Assembly: GCA_964521575.1 (NCBI GenBank)
Contig: CAZFSR010000001.1
Span: 1 to 64,000 of the forward strand
Reading direction: 5' to 3'
DNA from: 79-D21 sp964521575
GTDB taxonomy: Bacteria > Synergistota > Synergistia > Synergistales > 79-D21
Length of the DNA stretch: 64,000 nucleotides
Shown in pieces: positions 61,801 to 64,000 of the stretch. The translations under genes were made by a program, and so were the position numbers. The notes beneath the pieces were generated by a model. The model did no database searches. It was not told the origin of the DNA and saw only the letters and a program-made list of their open reading frames with translations. The number at the start of each line of letters is the position of its first letter. Within the stretch, counting starts at the first letter, position 1.

Positions 61801-62437
61801 GGGAACACACGGGAACGCCGCCCTTCTCGAAGAAAACCTGGCCAGCCGGAAGGGTTCGGCCAGGAGGCCGCTCCGCAGGCCCATGCCAGGAAACCTTGTG
61901 GGGCTGCCCGTTAAGGAGGTCAGGAAGATTCCCTGCGGCGGCCGCCATGTTTACGATTTCTCCGTCGAAGGGGACGAAACCTTTGTCTGCGGCACCGGCG
62001 GCGTCTGTTGCCACAATACAGACGCGGATGTCGACGGCGCCCATATCCGGACGCTGCTCCTGACCCTCTTCTACCGCTACATGCCGCAGCTGATCGAGAA
62101 CGGGCACCTGTACGTGGCCCAGCCGCCGCTTTACCGGGTGGCGGAGGGCAAGAACGTCCAGTACTGCTACACGGAAAAGGAACTCAAGGCCATCCAGGAA
62201 AAGCTGGGAGACAAGAAAAAGGTGTCGGTCCAGCGCTACAAGGGGCTGGGCGAAATGAACCCCGAGCAGCTCTGGGAGACCACGATGGATCCCGCCAGGC
62301 GGATCGTGAAGCGGGTGGAGGTCGAGGACGCCATGGCCGCGGACGAACTGTTCAGCATCCTGATGGGCGACAGCGTCGGCCCCCGGAGGGAATTCATCGA
62401 GACCCACGCCAAGGAAGTGCGCAACCTCGACGTGTAG
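58844..62437 (+). CDS. gyrB: DNA gyrase subunit B with in-frame intein
   Basis: 1197 residues as translated; 634 after removal of a 563-residue intein (496-1058), a normal GyrB length. The N-terminal ATPase has [30 protein letters not shown] and the [15 protein letters not shown] lid. The TOPRIM domain has [20 protein letters not shown] and, split by the intein, [18 protein letters not shown]. The end, [17 protein letters not shown], is intact. Gyrase introduces negative supercoils. Active enzyme requires splicing. It is coupled to the RemB-like gene, with a terminator after the stop; gyrA is not adjacent. Confidence 0.96.
   Translation: [1197 protein letters not shown]
60329..62017 (+). mobile_element. 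GyrB intein with LAGLIDADG homing endonuclease and XRE-like HTH
   Basis: 563 residues. Splicing block A begins at Ser1 ([10 protein letters not shown]), block B has T82-x-x-H85 (TGEH), block F is [15 protein letters not shown] and block G ends HN before extein Thr (ACA). LAGLIDADG motifs are LLGFFIAEG (about 309-317) and [11 protein letters not shown] (about 407-417). Between splicing and endonuclease parts, about 174-232, lies a Cro/C1-like helix-turn-helix ([17 protein letters not shown]). The site, just before DADVDG in the TOPRIM metal motif, is a known GyrB intein position. Ser1 in place of Cys1 and Thr+1 are less common but functional elsewhere. Confidence 0.93.
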
Positions 62438-62468
62438 GGAATCGTTTCCCGAACCGGTGCAAAGGGAA

Positions 62469-62502
62469 AGAGGGCTTGCCTGGAGGCAGGCCCTCTTTTT
62501 TT
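62469..62502 (+). terminator. Rho-independent terminator of gyrB
   Basis: AGAGGGC and GCCCTCT form the outer stem around TTGCCTGGAGGCAG, then T7. Confidence 0.85.
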
Positions 62503-62540
62503 CGGGCTGGCGAAAAATAAACCTCTCTTTCAGGAACATC

Positions 62541-62569
62541 TTGACTTGTTCCCTCCCTGTGCCTAGCAT
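62541..62569 (+). promoter_or_regulatory. Sigma70-type promoter of the beta-helix gene
   Basis: -35 TTGACT (62541-62546), 17-base spacer, -10 TAGCAT (62564-62569). About 140 bases of leader follow before the start codon; no known riboswitch was recognised in it. Confidence 0.6.
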
Positions 62570-62718
62570 TTCATTATGCTAACCTCCTACTTTCTCTACT
62601 CTTTAATCTTAACAACCATTCGCCGGGAGGTGACCAACAACCCTGAACAACAAGCGGGATTGCGCGAGAAGCTTCTTCCAGCGGATACGCCCATTGGAGA
62701 AAGAGAGGAGGGAAGGCA

Positions 62719-64000
62719 TGTCACGTTTCAAGACCCTGGGATTTGTAATTTTCTGCCTGGCCATCCTGCTGGCGTTCACGCCAGCAGCAATGGCCGCCAC
62801 AACCTGGACGGTCGAGAACGGGGAATCGATCCAGGACGCCATCGACAGCGCAAGCCCGGGGGACACCATCCTGGTGGAGCCCGGGACCTACAAAGAGGAA
62901 CCTCTCACTGTGAACAAGAGCCTGACGATCGAGGGAACCGGGACGGGGGTCGTCGTCCGTTCACAAGGCACCGGCAACGACATCGTCATGATCGTAGTGT
63001 CGAACGTGACGCTACGGTCGCTCGTCTTCGACGGGGAAAACGAAAGCAAAACGGCTCTCGACATTTACGGCGACATCTCGAACATCCAGGTCCGCAACTG
63101 CACTTTCAGGGACGTGGACACCGGCCTCTGGATCAACTACACCATGGGCATCGTGGTGGCCAACAACACCTTCGAGAACGTCCGCGATTACGGGATCGAC
63201 AGCGAAGGACCCGACCCGTTGAGCTCTTTCCGGGTCCTTTCCATCGGTAACCGGTTTGTCTTCGACCCCGGAACGGATCCCTCCTGGACCGCCCATTACG
63301 CCGGTTCGCGCTTGGGGAACATCGCCTTCTTCAACACTTTCGAGAACTACGAAGGGCACATCGCTCTCGGCACCCCCGACGTGGAGGACTACCTCTTCAA
63401 CGCCCAGGAGAATTACTGGGGCGACGAGGATGTGCAGGAGTCGGATATCCAGGCCGCCTGCAGCGCGAAGGTTCTCTACTCTCCCTGGTCCTTCGCGGAC
63501 GCCGCCGGCCACACCGACTACCAGTTCGTGCCCGTCGGCGGAAGCGCCGTTTTCGACGTGGGGGCCTCGGAAGGAATCACCGTTTCCATCGAAGAGATGA
63601 CAACCCAGCCGCCCCCGGCCTTGCCGCTCGCCCTGGCCGCCTACGGGCACAAATCCCCGCGGGCCACGACCGTGCAGGACGACAACCCCGGTGCCGACAC
63701 TTACACGGCCTATTTCCACCTGAAGGACGTGGAGTCGGGGCCCGGCATCGCCGGGTCCCCCGTCCGGATGACCCTGGAAATCCCCAAATCGGCCATCGGG
63801 GATGAGGCGGACCTGGACGACCTGGTGCTGTACGCCTACGACAGCGGGGCCTGGGGCGACATCACGGGAGAGGAGTGGATCAACGTCGAGGTGGACGGCG
63901 ATATCGTCCGCATCGTCGTCGACAACTACGGGGATCCCGTTCCCATCGCCATCACGGCGGGCAACGGGCATACGTCGTCGGGCGGCTGCTCCTCGACGGG
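62719..64000 (+). CDS. Secreted right-handed beta-helix protein (partial, runs off the window)
   Basis: 427 residues visible, C-terminus beyond the window. The signal peptide is residues 1-26 (…TPAAMAA). Residues 27-260 look like NosD/pectin-lyase-type parallel beta-helix coils: SIQDAIDSASPGDTILVEPG, SLTIEGTGTG, NVTLRSLVFDG, NIQVRNCTFRDV and GIVVANNTFENV. A later domain (about 310-415) resembles a secreted-protein beta-sandwich. The last residues, GHTSSGGCSST, look like the start of a Gly/Ser/Cys-rich C-terminal sorting tail. Likely surface-attached carbohydrate or adhesion function, not determinable. GAGGAGGGA precedes ATG 62719. Confidence 0.8.

Noticed and set aside
1..64000. CRISPR arrays, prophage or complete insertion sequences
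   Set aside because: No regularly spaced direct repeats, phage structural genes or intact transposase were seen.

Overview
The window looks like chromosomal DNA of an anaerobic, amino-acid- and peptide-fermenting bacterium, most probably a Synergistota member. This is inferred from the high GC content, a single-chain pyruvate:ferredoxin oxidoreductase, split glycine dehydrogenase subunits, an AGCS amino-acid symporter, TRAP and OpuC-type uptake, M20 peptidases and D-aminoacylase, and a surface beta-helix protein with a Ser/Gly/Cys-rich tail start at the right edge. No rRNA, tRNA, CRISPR array or complete insertion sequence was found.

Layout. 0.2-1.4 kb: a release-factor-like baeRF protein (minus). 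1.6-7.6 kb: an FbpA/AfuA-type ABC importer (binding protein, fused permease, ATPase) run on into deoC and an EamA permease. The deoC linkage suggests sugar-phosphate rather than iron import. 7.6-15.7 kb: a RAYT/REP-like inverted-repeat unit carrying a terminator, then YkvA, DUF1847, MprF and two tandem TlpA-like thioredoxins. One has CPYC and sits behind a cyclic-di-GMP-I riboswitch; the other has an in-frame UGA at the first cysteine and is predicted to be a UPYC selenoprotein. A NYN nuclease precedes the selenoprotein. An inverted-repeat-bounded segment with two internally deleted pseudogenes follows. 14.6-20.3 kb: an AcoX-type NAD kinase, GcvPB, GcvPA and two SDR dehydrogenases in one operon.

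20.4-34.9 kb: amidohydrolase, LivK-type binding protein, GntR regulator with an EamA permease, an old-yellow-enzyme family oxidoreductase, SfsA/PolX/class II aldolase, VOC and MFS proteins, an ArsA/Get3 ATPase with a small partner, and a PEBP protein. 35.1-43.5 kb: nifJ, a RACo-like corrinoid-protein activator, and an OpuC-type quaternary-amine ABC transporter. 43.7-56.1 kb, all minus: AGCS symporter, two YgeY-type M20 peptidases (one with altered active-site residues), a threonine-synthase-like enzyme, an unassigned fold-II PLP enzyme, D-aminoacylase, a TRAP transporter and folD. Together these read as uptake and breakdown of (D-)amino-acid derivatives or small peptides, faced by a divergent LysR regulator. 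57.2-64 kb: glyA, a RemB-like regulator, gyrB with an in-frame intein at the TOPRIM site, and the start of a secreted beta-helix protein.

The strongest items for a second look are the predicted selenocysteine thioredoxin next to its riboswitch-controlled Cys paralogue, the Ser1 gyrB intein with an embedded XRE-like helix-turn-helix, the REP-like repeats that supply stop codons and a terminator, and the tandem M20 peptidase that appears catalytically dead.
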